Positions 12,101 to 39,400 of a DNA stretch of 64,000 bases are shown here, one piece after another. The stretch is from positions 644,091,306 to 644,155,305 of the forward strand of contig NC_057863.1 in the NCBI RefSeq assembly GCF_019393635.1, written 5' to 3'. Origin of the DNA: Dromiciops gliroides (Eukaryota > Chordata > Mammalia > Microbiotheria > Microbiotheriidae). The stretch's first letter is position 1. Each line of letters opens with the position of its first letter. A program made the translations under genes and the position numbers. The notes beneath the pieces are model-generated. The model was not told the DNA's origin. It saw only the letters and a program-made list of their open reading frames with translations, and searched no databases.

Positions 12101-12147
12101 GAGGACAAACGATGATTGGCCCTCCTGGGCCTTTCCTGCCCAGACAT
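2669..12147 (-). CDS. NUMBL: NUMB-like endocytic adaptor protein, 9 coding exons
   Basis: Cytoplasmic adaptor of the Numb family: its PTB domain binds membrane receptors and it acts in Notch inhibition, endocytosis and neural cell fate (family knowledge). Coding exons in transcript order: 12147-12048, 11664-11525, 10506-10432, 9901-9827, 9350-9210, 5751-5562, 5321-5007, 3519-3397, 3306-2669. All junctions are GT/AG with matching phase, giving 598 aa (human about 609). The PTB domain spans roughly residues 70-210 and carries the Numb-type stretches [17 protein letters not shown] and [25 protein letters not shown] follows in the linker. A 21-residue polyQ tract lies at residues 424-444, DPF at 564-566, NPF at 584-586 (EH-domain ligand), and the end is KTFEIEL. 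The first Met (12147) matches the human N-terminus; a second Met at 11650 (MNKLRQSL, residue 39) matches the start of NUMB and could be used too. At one junction the protein reads KATGRK, nearer NUMB (KTGKK) than my recalled human NUMBL (KAMGRK). Confidence 0.95.
3134..3196 (-). repeat. NUMBL: CAG repeat coding the NUMBL polyQ tract
   Basis: Twenty-one glutamine codons: a pure CAG run broken by a single CAA about two thirds of the way along in transcript order. Human NUMBL has a length-variable CAG tract at the same place. The single interruption should leave the longer pure stretch prone to slippage. Confidence 0.95.
3307..3396 (-). other. NUMBL: Short in-phase last intron of NUMBL
   Basis: A 90-nt intron (donor GTAAGG, acceptor CTAG) separates the last two NUMBL exons. 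It is a multiple of three and has no stop codon in the host frame, so its retention would add 30 residues (starting KASMSPGVG). I call it an intron because the remembered human protein lacks these residues and both splice sites are good. Confidence 0.75.
3840..4205. repeat. 33-bp minisatellite with a 132-bp higher-order unit
   Basis: About eleven copies of a 33-bp unit built on CAGCTCTGACATTCCCTG and TTCTAAAGGCCCTCC. A variant copy starting CATTCCTAGTTCTGACAT recurs at 3851, 3983 and 4115, exactly 132 bp (four units) apart, so the array grew by copying four-unit blocks. It lies in the NUMBL intron between 5007 and 3519. Because 33 is a multiple of 3 it is open in several frames; those frames are by-products. 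Confidence 0.9.
4350..4770. mobile_element. MIR interrupted by a MAR1-type CORE-SINE
   Basis: A plus-strand MIR starts at about 4350 (GGAAAGAGCCCTAGGTCTGG) and resumes at about 4675 (CTAAGCCTCGGTTTCCTCA). Between them, 4425-4655, sits a minus-strand MAR1 copy with the typical TCCAACTCTCTGTCACTCCA end. The flanks TGATTGGGCAT and TGACTGGGCAT look like its target duplication. Confidence 0.7.
6551..6733 (+). mobile_element. tRNA-derived marsupial SINE inside a MIR
   Basis: Full-length plus-strand SINE ending in (AAAT)n. The duplicated target AAATGAGGGGATT lies at 6538-6550 and 6734-6746 and is itself part of an older MIR (about 6440-6550 and 6734-6850) that the insertion split. Confidence 0.85.
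7795..8005 (-). mobile_element. MAR1-type CORE-SINE
   Basis: Minus-strand copy with TTGTTGTCAGGTGTTTGTCA at its 3' end, the CORE segment GATGAGGAAACTGAGGCAAG, and a tRNA-like head. AT-rich microsatellite DNA follows to about 8150. Confidence 0.75.
8565..8724 (-). mobile_element. tRNA-derived marsupial SINE
   Basis: Minus-strand full-length copy with a perfect 17-bp target duplication, GGGAACAAACATTTATT, at 8548-8564 and 8725-8741. The target is itself MIR/L2-like sequence that continues to about 8900. Confidence 0.9.
10140..10290. repeat. Degenerate (TATG/CATA)n microsatellite
   Basis: Alternating purine-pyrimidine DNA made of CATATGTATG, TGCATGCATG and ACACAC blocks, in the NUMBL intron between 10432 and 9901. 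Confidence 0.8.
10560..11275. repeat. Long pyrimidine-rich low-complexity tract
   Basis: Two CT-rich blocks (10560-10700 and 10905-11275), made of irregular CTCCATC, TTCATCC and TCTCTCC words, flank a plus-strand MIR at about 10705-10905. They lie in the NUMBL intron between 11525 and 10506. The open frames across them carry no domain. Confidence 0.75.
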
Positions 12148-12579
12148 AGGACCAGGCTGTGAGGACCTGGGGTTCCCCAGATCATGGGGCTCCCCTTGCC
12201 TGAAACACACTGATCCCTGCTCCACGCCTCTGACCTTTGGCACAGGACCCCGGAAGGAACCCAGGAGTCCTGCCCCTTCTGCCTTGGCCTGCCTGACTCC
12301 TGCCCCAGTCGCTATAGCAACAGTTACCAGGGAAACTATTCCCATGGTTATGAGGCCCCAGGAATGAGGGGGTAGGACTGAAGGGGGGGCTGTACCTTCT
12401 GTACCCTCCTAGTTACCCCAGTTACCTCCCAGAGACTCCCCTCTCCACGGGCCTGGCTGACGCGGTCCACTTAGGTTATATCTTAGGGTATGGGCCCAGA
12501 AACAAGCATTGTTAAGACTCTTAGGAGAAACGAAGCTTTGGGGGTACAGAGGGAAGGCCTGGGTCCGTTTCAACTAAGA

Positions 12580-12868
12580 CACACCCTGAACCAGCCAGAC
12601 ACTCTCACAGAGGGACAGCCACACACAGACTGGGTGACATAGCTGTAATCACACAGGCACCCACAGTCCCACACAGACAGGCAGGCACACAATTCCCCAG
12701 CACACAGACACACTTGGAGGCCTGTATGCTACAAGCACACCAACAGACCACCTTAGCCATTAGGTGCACATGATGTCAGACACACAAACATACAGAGTCC
12801 TGCAGGCAGAACAGAGAAGAAATCACAGAAATCTACGATTAGAGCCACAGAGGATACACAATCACATG

Positions 12869-12905
<37 letters not shown>

Positions 12906-13160
12906 CCATGGAGAGAGCACCATATCCCCAGAAGTACAGATACCATCCCAGCCACACAAGCACACAACTAAAGCCACAGAAGACACACACACAACCTGCA
13001 GAGTCACAACCTGTCTCCCTGGCAGACACACACGCACACAGGCACAGATACATACACAAGCACCCACTTTCATGAGGAAGACTTCCCCAATCTATCTCAC
13101 ACAGACACACAGACACACACTGAGGATGATCACACAGATCACACAGGGACAGCAAGAGCC
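12580..13160. repeat. Degenerate CACACAGA-rich tract in NUMBL intron 1
   Basis: Nearly 600 bp dominated by ACACAGA, ACACACAC and ACACAAGC words, with a short (TC)9 followed by (AC)8 near 12870-12905. It looks like an old expanded microsatellite. No gene is seen in it. Confidence 0.75.
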
Positions 13161-13558
13161 GGCAGAGACATCTGTCCTGCATAGCTGGGTCTGAGGGTAG
13201 GGGGCTAGTGACGGTGAAAGTGACAGGTGACAGGGAGACGCCCCCGACCCCCCAACCTCATGGGCCTCTCTAGTCGGGTCGGATCGGACCAGATTGGGGC
13301 GGGGGGGGACAGGCCCGCATTGTCCGCGGGCGGGGCCCTCCGGGACTCGCCTCCACAACAGCTGGGCTAAGGCCTTGGACAGCCCGGGTGGGGACAAAGG
13401 GGAGGGGGCTGGACGGGGCGGGGGGCGCTGCCCTTGCGGAACCCTCACCCCCACCCCCTCGGAGCCCTCGCAGCAACCTCGTCCCCGGGTCCCCTCATCC
13501 CTGGGTTCCCCCATCCCATCCCCACCCATTTCATCTCATCCCATCTCATCCCATCTCA

Positions 13559-13585
13559 TCCCAACCCATCCCATCCCATCCCGGC
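13559..13585 (-). other. Potential G-quadruplex just inside NUMBL intron 1
   Basis: Read on the NUMBL sense strand, this stretch has five runs of three G separated by AT or TT, immediately downstream of the candidate exon-1 donor. It is the end of a CATCTCATCC-type decamer repeat running from 13530. Confidence 0.5.
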
Positions 13586-13611
13586 CCGGCCCCGCCGCGC
13601 AGGCCGCTTAC

Positions 13612-13810
13612 TGCGCTCGCTCGGCTCGGCTCGGGGGCTGCCGCTGCACTCCGGGACATCCAGGGGCCCCGGCGCCCCGGCCTCCCGCGGACCCCGGCGG
13701 GCCCAGCTCCCCTCCAGCCCCGGCCCGGCCCCCGGACAGCTCTGCAGCAGCGGCGCCGACTGACGGAGTCCGGGCACAGGGACGGAGGCCGGGGGATGGT
13801 GGGGGCCGCA
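13612..13810 (-). other. NUMBL: Probable non-coding first exon of NUMBL
   Basis: A good splice donor (GTAAGC on the minus strand) ends a CpG-dense block at 13612, about 1.5 kb upstream of the first coding exon. The block contains no useful start codon in frame. The upstream edge is a guess from GC content; the transcription start cannot be placed from sequence alone. Confidence 0.45.
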
Positions 13811-14160
13811 CACGCACGCGCCTGCTCGGCTCCCGGGAGGATTCCATTGGGGGGGCCACCCCCCCCCCCCGCCCCAGCCCCGACTCCCCCTCACAGCGCC
13901 CCCTTCGCCCTCAAAACCCCGCCCCCGTCCCCGCCCATTGGCCCGCCGCCCGCTCCATATGCAAAAGAGAATCTAGCCCTCCCCGCCCGCCACGTCCAAG
14001 CCGGCCGCCTGGCCACGCCCCATGCCCCCCACATTGGCCCACTGCCCGCTCAATATCTCCAACAGAGCCCACCTCCCCCTACTGGCCCACCGCCCACTCA
14101 GTATGTAAGAGACACCGCCCATTGGCCCACCGCCCGCTCAATATGCAAAACAGCCCCTCC
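13800..14160 (-). promoter_or_regulatory. NUMBL: NUMBL CpG-island promoter with repeated CCAAT/octamer modules
   Basis: GC-rich, CpG-dense DNA upstream of the candidate first exon. Four diverged copies of a module of about 32 nt run from 13934 to 14151: ATTGG (an inverted CCAAT box), then a CCCRCCGCCC GC-box-like core, then CAATATGCAAAA or close variants, which resembles an octamer half (ATGCAAA). Copies begin near 13934, 14030, 14076 and 14116; the first and fourth are the best preserved. Confidence 0.6.
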
Positions 14161-15010
14161 TCCCCCTGCGCTCCCAGGCCCCGCCCGGGGCCGCCCCCCG
14201 AAAATATTTGTCAGTAACAGTTGCTTCTCCCAGGCCTTGACCAGCCAATCCCTGGTTTCCGTTCCACGGCGCCCTTTGACTCCAGGACTCCTCAATCCTG
14301 GAGCCCACAATAGCTTCTCTTGTCCTTCCTCTAACCCGGAGCCCCCCAACTTGGGGGCGGGAGACCCGAGGGCACATTTTTAGATGGCGGGGTGGACCAG
14401 GGTTTTGGGAATCTTTCTGGCCAAGCCTGTTCTTACGGCTCTCTCCCCCTTCTACAACCTCTGTGCTTAGGGGAACCTTGGTTGGGGAAGAATATGTCTG
14501 GGAAAGACAACTCTGGGACTTCAGGAGGTGGGTGGGGTTGTTTGCCGCTGCTCCGGGGGGCCCCCCTTATCCTGTGGGCTTGGCAACTGCTGCCAGGCCT
14601 GGGCATTAAGATCCATTAGCAGGCTGGCCAGTTCAACCAAGCTCCCTCTGGACAACTGATGAACAGAGAAGGGCCCCAGCCTTTGACGCCTCCCATTGCC
14701 CCCCCCCATCCTCTTCCTTCTCTCAAGCCCCCAGGACTCAGCTGTACCCCATGGGTGTCCCCTAGCCCCACTAGAGGAAGCTGGGATATGGGGGGGGGAG
14801 GTAGGGGCCAGGCTGTCAGCTGGCAGAGCAGGTGGCCAGCACGTGGGGGGCAGGGAGGTTGTCCCTTTGGCAACAGATGGTTGGGGGCTTGGGCTTTTCA
14901 GGGCTGGGGGGAGGGGGAGGGGCAAGCCTGGCCAGGCCATCTGCACCTGGAGTCCCCACTCCCAGAAGCCTCTCCCATCTTTTCAATCCCAGAAAATGAG
15001 AAGGGGTAGG
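14161..15010. other. Gap between NUMBL promoter and COQ8B end
   Basis: G- and C-rich unique-looking DNA with no SINE that I can recognise and no open frame resembling a gene. It separates the end of COQ8B transcription from the NUMBL promoter on the same strand. Confidence 0.6.
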
Positions 15011-15031
15011 AGAGAGGGAGGGTGGTTCCCC

Positions 15032-15037
15032 TTTATT
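15032..15037 (-). promoter_or_regulatory. COQ8B: COQ8B polyadenylation signal
   Basis: AATAAA on the minus strand about 390 nt after the COQ8B stop codon. The interval 15423-15038 is taken as its 3' UTR. Confidence 0.75.
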
Positions 15038-15423
15038 TAGGATATTATTGAATGCACTGCCCATTGGGCCTGAAGGCAGCTGGTGGAGGTGGGAGGACCC
15101 AGGCATACAGGCCATCTGGACATCCACTCCCCGAGACGGGGGCTGGGTTGGGGCTCAGAAGGGGAAGGAGAAAGGGTGGCCACTATGTTCCAGGAGGTCC
15201 ATGTGGGGGAGGCCCCTCATGGTCCCCGGCCTAGGACGGGAGCTGGAAGCCCTGGGCCTTGCAGGGAGGAGGGATGAGTCTCTATCCTGGAAAGGGGCTC
15301 TCTGTAGATCTCTGGGAGCTCTTGGGGTGGTCTCATGGTAAGTCACTGCAGACCCTGAGGGCTCCTGCATCAGATCCATGGGTCCAGGAGTAAGGGCTGG
15401 GGAGATTCCTGGGAGGGCCACAG

Positions 15424-32316
<16,893 letters not shown>

Positions 32317-32318
32317 GG

Positions 32319-32960
32319 CCTGGGGGAGGGAGCAGAGGAGGGGGCTGAGCTCTTCCCCTGCACATCACCAGGGTCCCTGACCCCTGCTCTGCACCTTCCT
32401 TCGGCTCTCTGCCCCTCCCCATGCTGCCTTCTTTCTCTCTTCTCTAGTCTTCCCTTTCTCTCTGTGGCCCCTCTCTACTGCCCCCCCTTCTCTCTCCCCC
32501 TTGGCCCCCTCTTCCCTCCCTCTTGGCCCCTCTCTCCTCTACCCACTCCCCCTTCTCTCTCCCCGCTTGAGCCCCCTCCTCTACTTCTCTGAGCCTTCTC
32601 CCCTCCTCCTCTCCGTCCCCCCCTTCTCTCTGCCCCTCCCCCTTCTCCCCCTCCTCTTTCTCTGTGCCCCCCCCACCGCCCCTCCTGCCTCCTCCTCCGT
32701 TGCTAGGTACCCACAGCTCCTCCTCGTGCTAGGCCCCCCTTCCTCCAGGTCCTGTCCGTAAATTCAGCACCCCTCCCAACTTCCGGGGGCCCCGCCCTCT
32801 CTTCCCGATCGTGGCCAATGACAGGGCGAGCAGCCGCACTGACTGACGGGAGCCCGAGCCACAAGAGAGGAGGAAGATTGGGGAGGGGCGCACGCGTGCA
32901 GAGGCGGGGGCGGGGCCAGGCCTCGGGGAGGGATTGGGGGCGTGGCCTCACGTCTCTGCT
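32319..32960 (-). promoter_or_regulatory. COQ8B: COQ8B CpG promoter and probable 5' UTR exon
   Basis: The coding exon begins at an acceptor at 32319, three bases upstream of the ATG, so the 5' UTR must lie further up. A donor (GTACCT) at 32711 ends a candidate non-coding exon that starts in GC-rich DNA at about 32750-32900. This DNA has a CCAAT box (GGCCAATGAC) near 32813 and a GC box (GGGGCGGGGCC) near 32910. Pyrimidine-rich DNA fills 32400-32700. Confidence 0.5.
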
Positions 32961-34272
32961 TATGTCCCTTCCCGTCCCCACTGCCCTCCACCGCCCCCTT
33001 CCCACTCTGCACTTTTACTCCTCTTCCCTAACAGGCGCCCCCTCCACCCTAATGCTCCCTCCTGCCTTCACGGCCTCCCATTTTTGTTCCCGTTTCTCCC
33101 TCCTGTGCATGCTCCCACTTAACCCCCCTTTCTTGCAGGGCCCCCCCCCCCCGCCCCACTTCAGCTCTCCTGTGGCATTGTCCTGCCTTCTGCTCCCCAC
33201 CCTCACTCAGTTTTCCTTCCTCTTCCTTGGAGTCAGGGAGACCTGATAACTGTGTGACTGGGCAAGTCATTTAACCTCCCAGAGCCTCACTTTCGCCTAT
33301 ATCCCGACCCCGGCAGCCTGGGTTCACTTAGACCCTTAGAGTCCTTGACTTAGTTGCCCTGAGGCTCAAAACTGATAAGAGGTTTAAATCCTAGCTCTGT
33401 GCAAATACTATTCCTTAATTATCTCTCCCTGATTCACTCTTCTCACTGCCTCTGACATCCTGGCATTTAGTTCCACCAGGGCTTCTCTCTTGGTATACTT
33501 CCCCTCTCCCCTCCCCACTGCTTATTAGGTTTGGGGAAGTGGGAAGGACCTGGGGGAGAGGGAGGATGCTGTGCCCTGCATATTGATAGGAATGAGATGC
33601 AGAACCGTAGAGACCTGAGTCAGCCCTGGCATTTTAGGAAGTCCGAGGTGGGGGTGGCATGGGTGGGGGGAGAGAGCGGCGCCAGCTGGGAGGGCCTGGG
33701 AGAATTCCAGCCTCCACACACTGGAGTGAGCATAGCTGACTCATCCCAGCACCTGTCATTTTTTCCAGGTCCCATTCTTCCTAGGGGGGCTAGAAAAGGG
33801 CCCCAGAAACCTCCCTACTTTGAGACTGTTCCCTTGTGACTCACTCTAGGCTGTATCTGACCCCAACCCCTGCAAGTGATTCAGTTTCAGTTGAAAGTCC
33901 CCTCAGTGTTCTCACCACCCCTCACTGTAGTGAGGCACCGACCTGTGAGTCAGGTGAGTGGGCTGTTGAGAGCTCCTATCTAGGTACAGACATCTGGACC
34001 AGACGCCAGAAATCTCTTATTCCAAAGGCACTTAGGTGTCCGTCCCTTGTCTCCAGCTCCCTCACCTCCCACTGCACACATTTTACTTTCCCTTTGAAAT
34101 GACCTCCCATAGTATATATAGACACTGAATAGATTTTTTTATAAACATCGTAGCTGGTGTGTAGTTACTCTAGCTCAACACAATGCCTAGGACATAGTGT
34201 CACGGGGAAAAGGTGTGTGTGTATATGTGTGTGTGTGGGTCCTTAGGTATTCCTCAATAAATAATTACCCTG

Positions 34273-34445
34273 TTGGGGCAGCTAGATGGCGTAGTGGATA
34301 GAGCACTGGCCCTGGAGTCAGGAGGACCTGAGTTCAAATCCAGCCTCAGACACTTAACACTTACTAGCTGTGTGACCCTGGGCAAGTCACTTAACCCCAA
34401 TTGCCTCACCAAAAAAACAAAAACAAAAAACAACAACAAAAAGAA
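34273..34445 (+). mobile_element. tRNA-derived marsupial SINE
   Basis: Plus-strand copy (head GGGGCAGCTAGATGGCGTAG) with an A-rich AACAACAAAAAG tail. Confidence 0.85.
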
Positions 34446-34571
34446 TTACACTCTAGAATACAGTCCTATTAGGATTAAAATGGTCTTTTATTTGGCACTA
34501 GAGAACGTGACCGTGACCAAGGGGTAAATCAAAGACCACCCTTGGGGAGAAGGGCTCAGAAACACTCTCCT

Positions 34572-34725
34572 GGGGCGGCTAGGTGGAGCAGTGAATAAAG
34601 CACCGGCCCAGGATTCAGGAGTGCCTGAGTTCAAATCCGGCCTCAGACACTTGACACTTACTAGCTGTGTGACCCTGGGCAAGTCACTTAACCCCCATTG
34701 TCCTGCAAAAAAACAAACAAAAAAA
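34572..34725 (+). mobile_element. tRNA-derived marsupial SINE
   Basis: Plus-strand copy with a perfect 14-bp target duplication, AGAAACACTCTCCT, at 34558-34571 and 34726-34739. Confidence 0.9.
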
Positions 34726-35671
34726 AGAAACACTCTCCTCCCAGAACAGAAGGAAGGCAAAAGCTTTTATAGAGGATAGATGGGGTGTTCACCTGAAAGT
34801 GGAAAGTTCCTTTTTGGGGTGGGGTGAGGAAAGCTTGGATGCTTGTCATTTATAGAGAGAGTTGAAGGGATTAAAAAAAATGGTCTTGGCCTTTGGGGTT
34901 ATCTCTGTCTACTAGCACGGGTCAGGTAGTAGTAGCCCCACCTAACCAACTTTCCAGCAATAGAATTTTATCTCCCCTTACTTGGGTGTGTCTGTCCTGA
35001 TATCTAGTTGGTCAATCTAAACTTTAATAGTACCTTGATTCCTTGATTTGTCTGTTCTGTTATCTGGTTTTGCTTCTCATGGGAGAAACTTCAGATTTAT
35101 TCTAAACCCCATGTCAATAGTCAAAGCTTAATAAATGCTTTTTGCTTGAGTGACTGACTTTTGACCTGGCTGAGGGACCTGTGTATTCAGTGCCTCTCTA
35201 GTCTTTACAAAAATAATAATTAATCTTTGTACTTAGCTTTAAGGCCACTAAAGCACTTTCCACCCATCATTTCACTGGAACCTCGATACACAGCCCCTGA
35301 AGTATGGACAGAAAGAATCGTTATCCTATAATAAGGACTACAACAATAATAATAATGTTGCAATAATTCTCCGGATCTATACTAGTTACTTCCCAAATGA
35401 GTAAACTGAAGTTGATTCACTCAAGAGAGTGACACACCATCAGTCTCACGACACATGCATATGTATGAACAGATACACAATTTCTCTCTTCCCAGCTATG
35501 TGACCCACCCAGAGAATAACAAAAGAGAAGGTGTGCTTCTTACCTAAGCAGTTGGTAGTTGGTTCATAAAAGGTACTTGTTATTAAAACTAGAGAGGATG
35601 CTTAAATTGTTATAAAGGAAAGAACGTCTCATTTTTAGCATACCCATTTACACAGGACCAAAGGAAACCCG

Positions 35672-35818
35672 ACCTTCTTTTTTGCGGGGCAATGGGGGTT
35701 AAGTGACTTGTCCAGGGTCACACAGCTAGTAAGTGTCAAGTGTCTGAGATCGGCTTTGAACTCAGGTCCTCCTGAATCCAGGGCCGCTGCTTTATTCACT
35801 GCGCCACCTAGCTGCCCC
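35672..35818 (-). mobile_element. tRNA-derived marsupial SINE
   Basis: Minus-strand copy from the GGGGCAATGGGGGTTAAGTG tail to the CACCTAGCTGCCCC head. Confidence 0.85.
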
Positions 35819-36129
35819 TAAGAGTCAGTTATCTTCTCCCAAAATCCGCTTTCAACAAAAACGACCACAAAAGTAGCTGGCGTTTGTTGACAAAACACTT
35901 ACATGCTCCTTAGATCCTCCCAACAATCCGGGAAGGGGTCTGCCCTTATCTCCATTTTACAGATCAGGAGACTGAGGCTTGGTCACTTTTTCTGGATTAG
36001 GACACGGAGGGAGCTCAGAAAGGCTAAGGTGACTAAGGCAGGGAACCCAGGTCTTGCAGACCCCCGGCTCCAGTTCTGGGGCCTCGGAAGTGGCACGCCC
36101 TGGATGTTTGGAAGACGCTTGAAGATGCT

Positions 36130-36440
36130 CCGGGATTAGCCGGTTTCGGTCTGGCCGGCGGGGGGGCGGAGCCAGGGATTCCTTCCCCCTGGTGCGTCAC
36201 TGTACGCACGTCCTAGGGCGGGGTCCAGGGCTTCCCCCGGGAGGGGCGGGGCTGGGAGGAGGCGGGGCCTCGGTTAACCCCTTGGTCGCCGCGGTCGGGC
36301 CGGAAGGAAGCGGCTGCGGCGGAGGGAAGGAAACCCGGAACCGCGGCGCCCGGGCCGGCCACACCCCCGGCTTTAAAGGGGCCCGAAGCGGATCCCGGGC
36401 CGGGCCGGCCGGAGCCGAGTGCAGTGGTCTGCGGGAGGGC
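36130..36440 (+). promoter_or_regulatory. ITPKC: ITPKC GC-box promoter
   Basis: CpG-dense DNA with several GC boxes (GGGGGGCGGAG, GGGGCGGGGC, GGAGGCGGGGCC) and no TATA box, directly upstream of the ITPKC start codon. Typical of a broad-start promoter. Confidence 0.6.
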
Positions 36441-39400
36441 ATGAGGCGCTGTCCCTGCCGGGCGCCGCCGGCCACGGAGGCGCGGAGGCGGCGGAGCCGG
36501 GGCCCGGGGCCCGAGGGGGGCGGGTTGCCCCCGTCGCGGGATCGGCTGGACGCCGCCGGGGCCCGGGGGACGCTGGACACCGCAGGGCTTCGGGGGACGC
36601 AGGACACCTCAGGGCCCCAGGGGACGCTGGACATTGCCGGGGCCCGGGATCGGCCGGACATCGCAGGGCTCCAAGGGACGCTGGACACGGCAGAACTCCG
36701 GGGGACGCTGGACACCTCTGGGGCCCGGGATCGGCCGGACACCGCAGGTTTCCAAGGGACGCTGGACATTGCTGGGGCCCAAGATGGACTGGACAGAACT
36801 GGGCCCCAAGGGACACCAGACATCACAGGACCCCGGGCAACACTGGACACTGCCTTGGCCGGGGATCAGCTGGACTCACAGGGTCTTGAACTTCAGCCGC
36901 ACATTGGGGGGACCCAAGATTGGCCAGGCAGAGCTGGGCTCCAGGACCAGGTAGCCGGAGACTGGCCCCAGAGGACAGTGGACAGTGCCGGGATCTGGGG
37001 TCAGCAGATCAGAGCTGGGCCTCAGGAGCAGCTGGACAAAGCTGGACTTCTGGTGATGCCAGTCACTAGAAGGCCCCAGGATCAGCTGGATGGGGCCGGG
37101 CCCTGGAGACAACCAGACATAAACAGAGGAGACTCTCAAGGATGGCCAGAGGGGACTGGCCCCTGGGAGCAGCAGGACAAGGCAGGCCCCCTGGCACAGC
37201 TGACTAGAACTGGGTCCTGGGCATTGCAGGATAGAGACAGCCACAGAACAAGGCCAGAGCAAGAGGGCTCTCAAAAGCCACCAAACAAAGAGAGCCGGCA
37301 GGTGATACCTTGCAGAGCTAGGCCTGGGCCATGGAAGGATGGAGAAAGGCTGGACAGCGACAGCCCTCAGGGACAGGTGAACAGAGCTAGTCCCCAGGAG
37401 AGACATAGCAGAGTCATTTCCCTGGTAAGACCAGACAAAGCCGTCTCCCAGCTAAGCCTCGAGAAGGCTGGGCTCTGGGGCCAGCTGGACAGACACTACT
37501 CAGAAGCACAGCCAGATAGAAGCGTGTCCCCGCTCGGTCCAGAGAGAGCTGGCTTTTGGGCACTGAGCAGAGACACCCTCCAGGGCTGGCTGGACAGAGG
37601 CGATCCAGAGAGGGACAACCTTTGGGGACAGCTGGATGGAGAGGGCCTTGCATCTCGGCCAGCGGGTGAGGATCTCCCGGGAAGGCTGGACGTTAAGGTC
37701 ACTTCTGGGTGGCCCGAGAGAGACAGATCGGAAGCACAGTCAGAGAGACATGACTGCTGGGGACAGCTGAACAGACGCTCCTGTGCACCACAGCTGGACA
37801 GTGAGGGAGGTCCTCTGGGGAGGCTGGACGGTGGCATTTCCCAGGGGAAGCCAGCTAGATACTGCCCCCCAGTGAGGCCTGAGGAAGATAAGCTCTGGGG
37901 ACAGCCAGGCTGTCCAGGCACACATGGCTCTGTCCTCTGTCAGGGTCCTCTGGGCAGACAGGCTGGTGATGTCCCCTCCGAGCAGGCCAGTGGAGACCGA
38001 CCTTCCACAGTGCCAGAGAGAGTTGGCTTCTGGGCACAGCTGGGTAAAGATGTCCCCATGGGGCAGTTGGACAGAGACAGCACCCAGTTCCAGGAAGACA
38101 GAGAGAACTCCCCAGTGAGAGCAGAGGGACCCAGTCCCTGGGCACAGACTCACAGATATGGCCCTGAGTTACAACCAGGAGGTGGGGGGCTGCTGGACAG
38201 CAAGGTCACTCTGGGGCATCCAAGCAGAGGTGGCCCCCTGGTGCGGACAGAGCAAGATGGCCTCTGGGGGCCAAGGGACAGAGACGTTGGCACTGTGAGG
38301 CAGCCGGACAGAGAAAGCCCTGAAGTGGGGCTCAAGAGAGATGCACCCCCAGTAAGGCCAGAGAGACCTGCTGGCTGTGGGCACTTGGCCAGAGATGAGC
38401 TCAGCCTGGTCCAAGATGGGTCCCTGGCTTCTCTGAACAATGACTTCCCCATAGGGCAGCTAGAGGTGGGAGGCCCTGAGGGGGCCCTGGAATTCCTTCT
38501 GCTTGAAGAACGGTGCCACTCCCTGTTCTCCAGGGGCCCACAGGGGCCTGTGCCACGGGTGATCATCACCTCTGAGCCTGGGGCTGCACTGCTGGACAGA
38601 GAGCAGGAAGGCCCTTCACCCCATCCCGTGGGGTCCCCGGCTAGAGGTCCTGGAGGCAGTGGAGGCCTGTCATCTGCTTCTTCCTTCGATGAGTCTGAGG
38701 ATGATGTGGTCATCGGGGGTGGAGGCAGCAGTGATCCCGAGGAGGGTCCTAGGGTGAATGAATGGAGCCCCGTCCATCCCACCTATTCCTGGCTTCCACA
38801 CATCCTTACTCTCCTCTCTTACCCCCACTGTCTGTCCTCCCTCATCCCCACTGGCCCTGGTCTGTCCTCCCTTGTCCCCACTGGCCCTGGTCTGTCCTCC
38901 CTCTCCCCCCCTCCCCCAGGCTCTAGTCTTTCTTCTCAAGGAGGGTCTTCCCTCAACCTGTTCTTCCTCCTTGCCCCATTCCATATCCCTCAAAAACATG
39001 GGGTGTGGCCCTGGTGAGTCAGGGCTCTGCCTACCCTCACCAGGCTGGTTTGGAGGGACTGTGGGCCAGGTGTGTGAGTGATGGAGCAAGAATTCTTTGG
39101 TCTGAAACCTAGGGGTTGGGGCAAGCTAGCAGGCTCTGTGATGGTGCTGGCAGCTGCGGCCACACAGAGCCCCACACTCAACTCCTCTCCAGTCTGGGTG
39201 GGCTTCTTGGAAGAGGGAGTGCTTGGAACAAGCTGCAGACCTTCCCCCTCACCCCTCACCCCCCATGCCCTGCACCCCTCCCCGCACTCCATTAGGCCAG
39301 GAAGTACAAAGGAAATCCCAATTCGTGCATAGGCTTGAAGGTACAGCGGGCCAGGAGAATGTAAATAGACACGTAGACAAGACACGTTGGGACACGCGTG

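Larger units (their letters stand above)
32961..36130. other. COQ8B-ITPKC divergent gap
   Basis: About 3.2 kb with no gene. It holds a MIR piece near 33225-33300, plus-strand SINEs at 34273-34445 and 34572-34725, AT-rich diverged DNA at 34.8-35.6 kb and a minus-strand SINE at 35672-35818. Confidence 0.7.

Noticed and set aside
36192-36440. Upstream in-frame ATG extending ITPKC by 83 residues
   Set aside because: The stretch is GC-box promoter DNA with a Gly/Ala/Arg-rich translation; the human start aligns with 36441.
36197-36850. Antisense open frames over ITPKC exon 1
   Set aside because: Produced by the 27-bp repeat, whose length is a multiple of three; the plus frame has the homologous protein.
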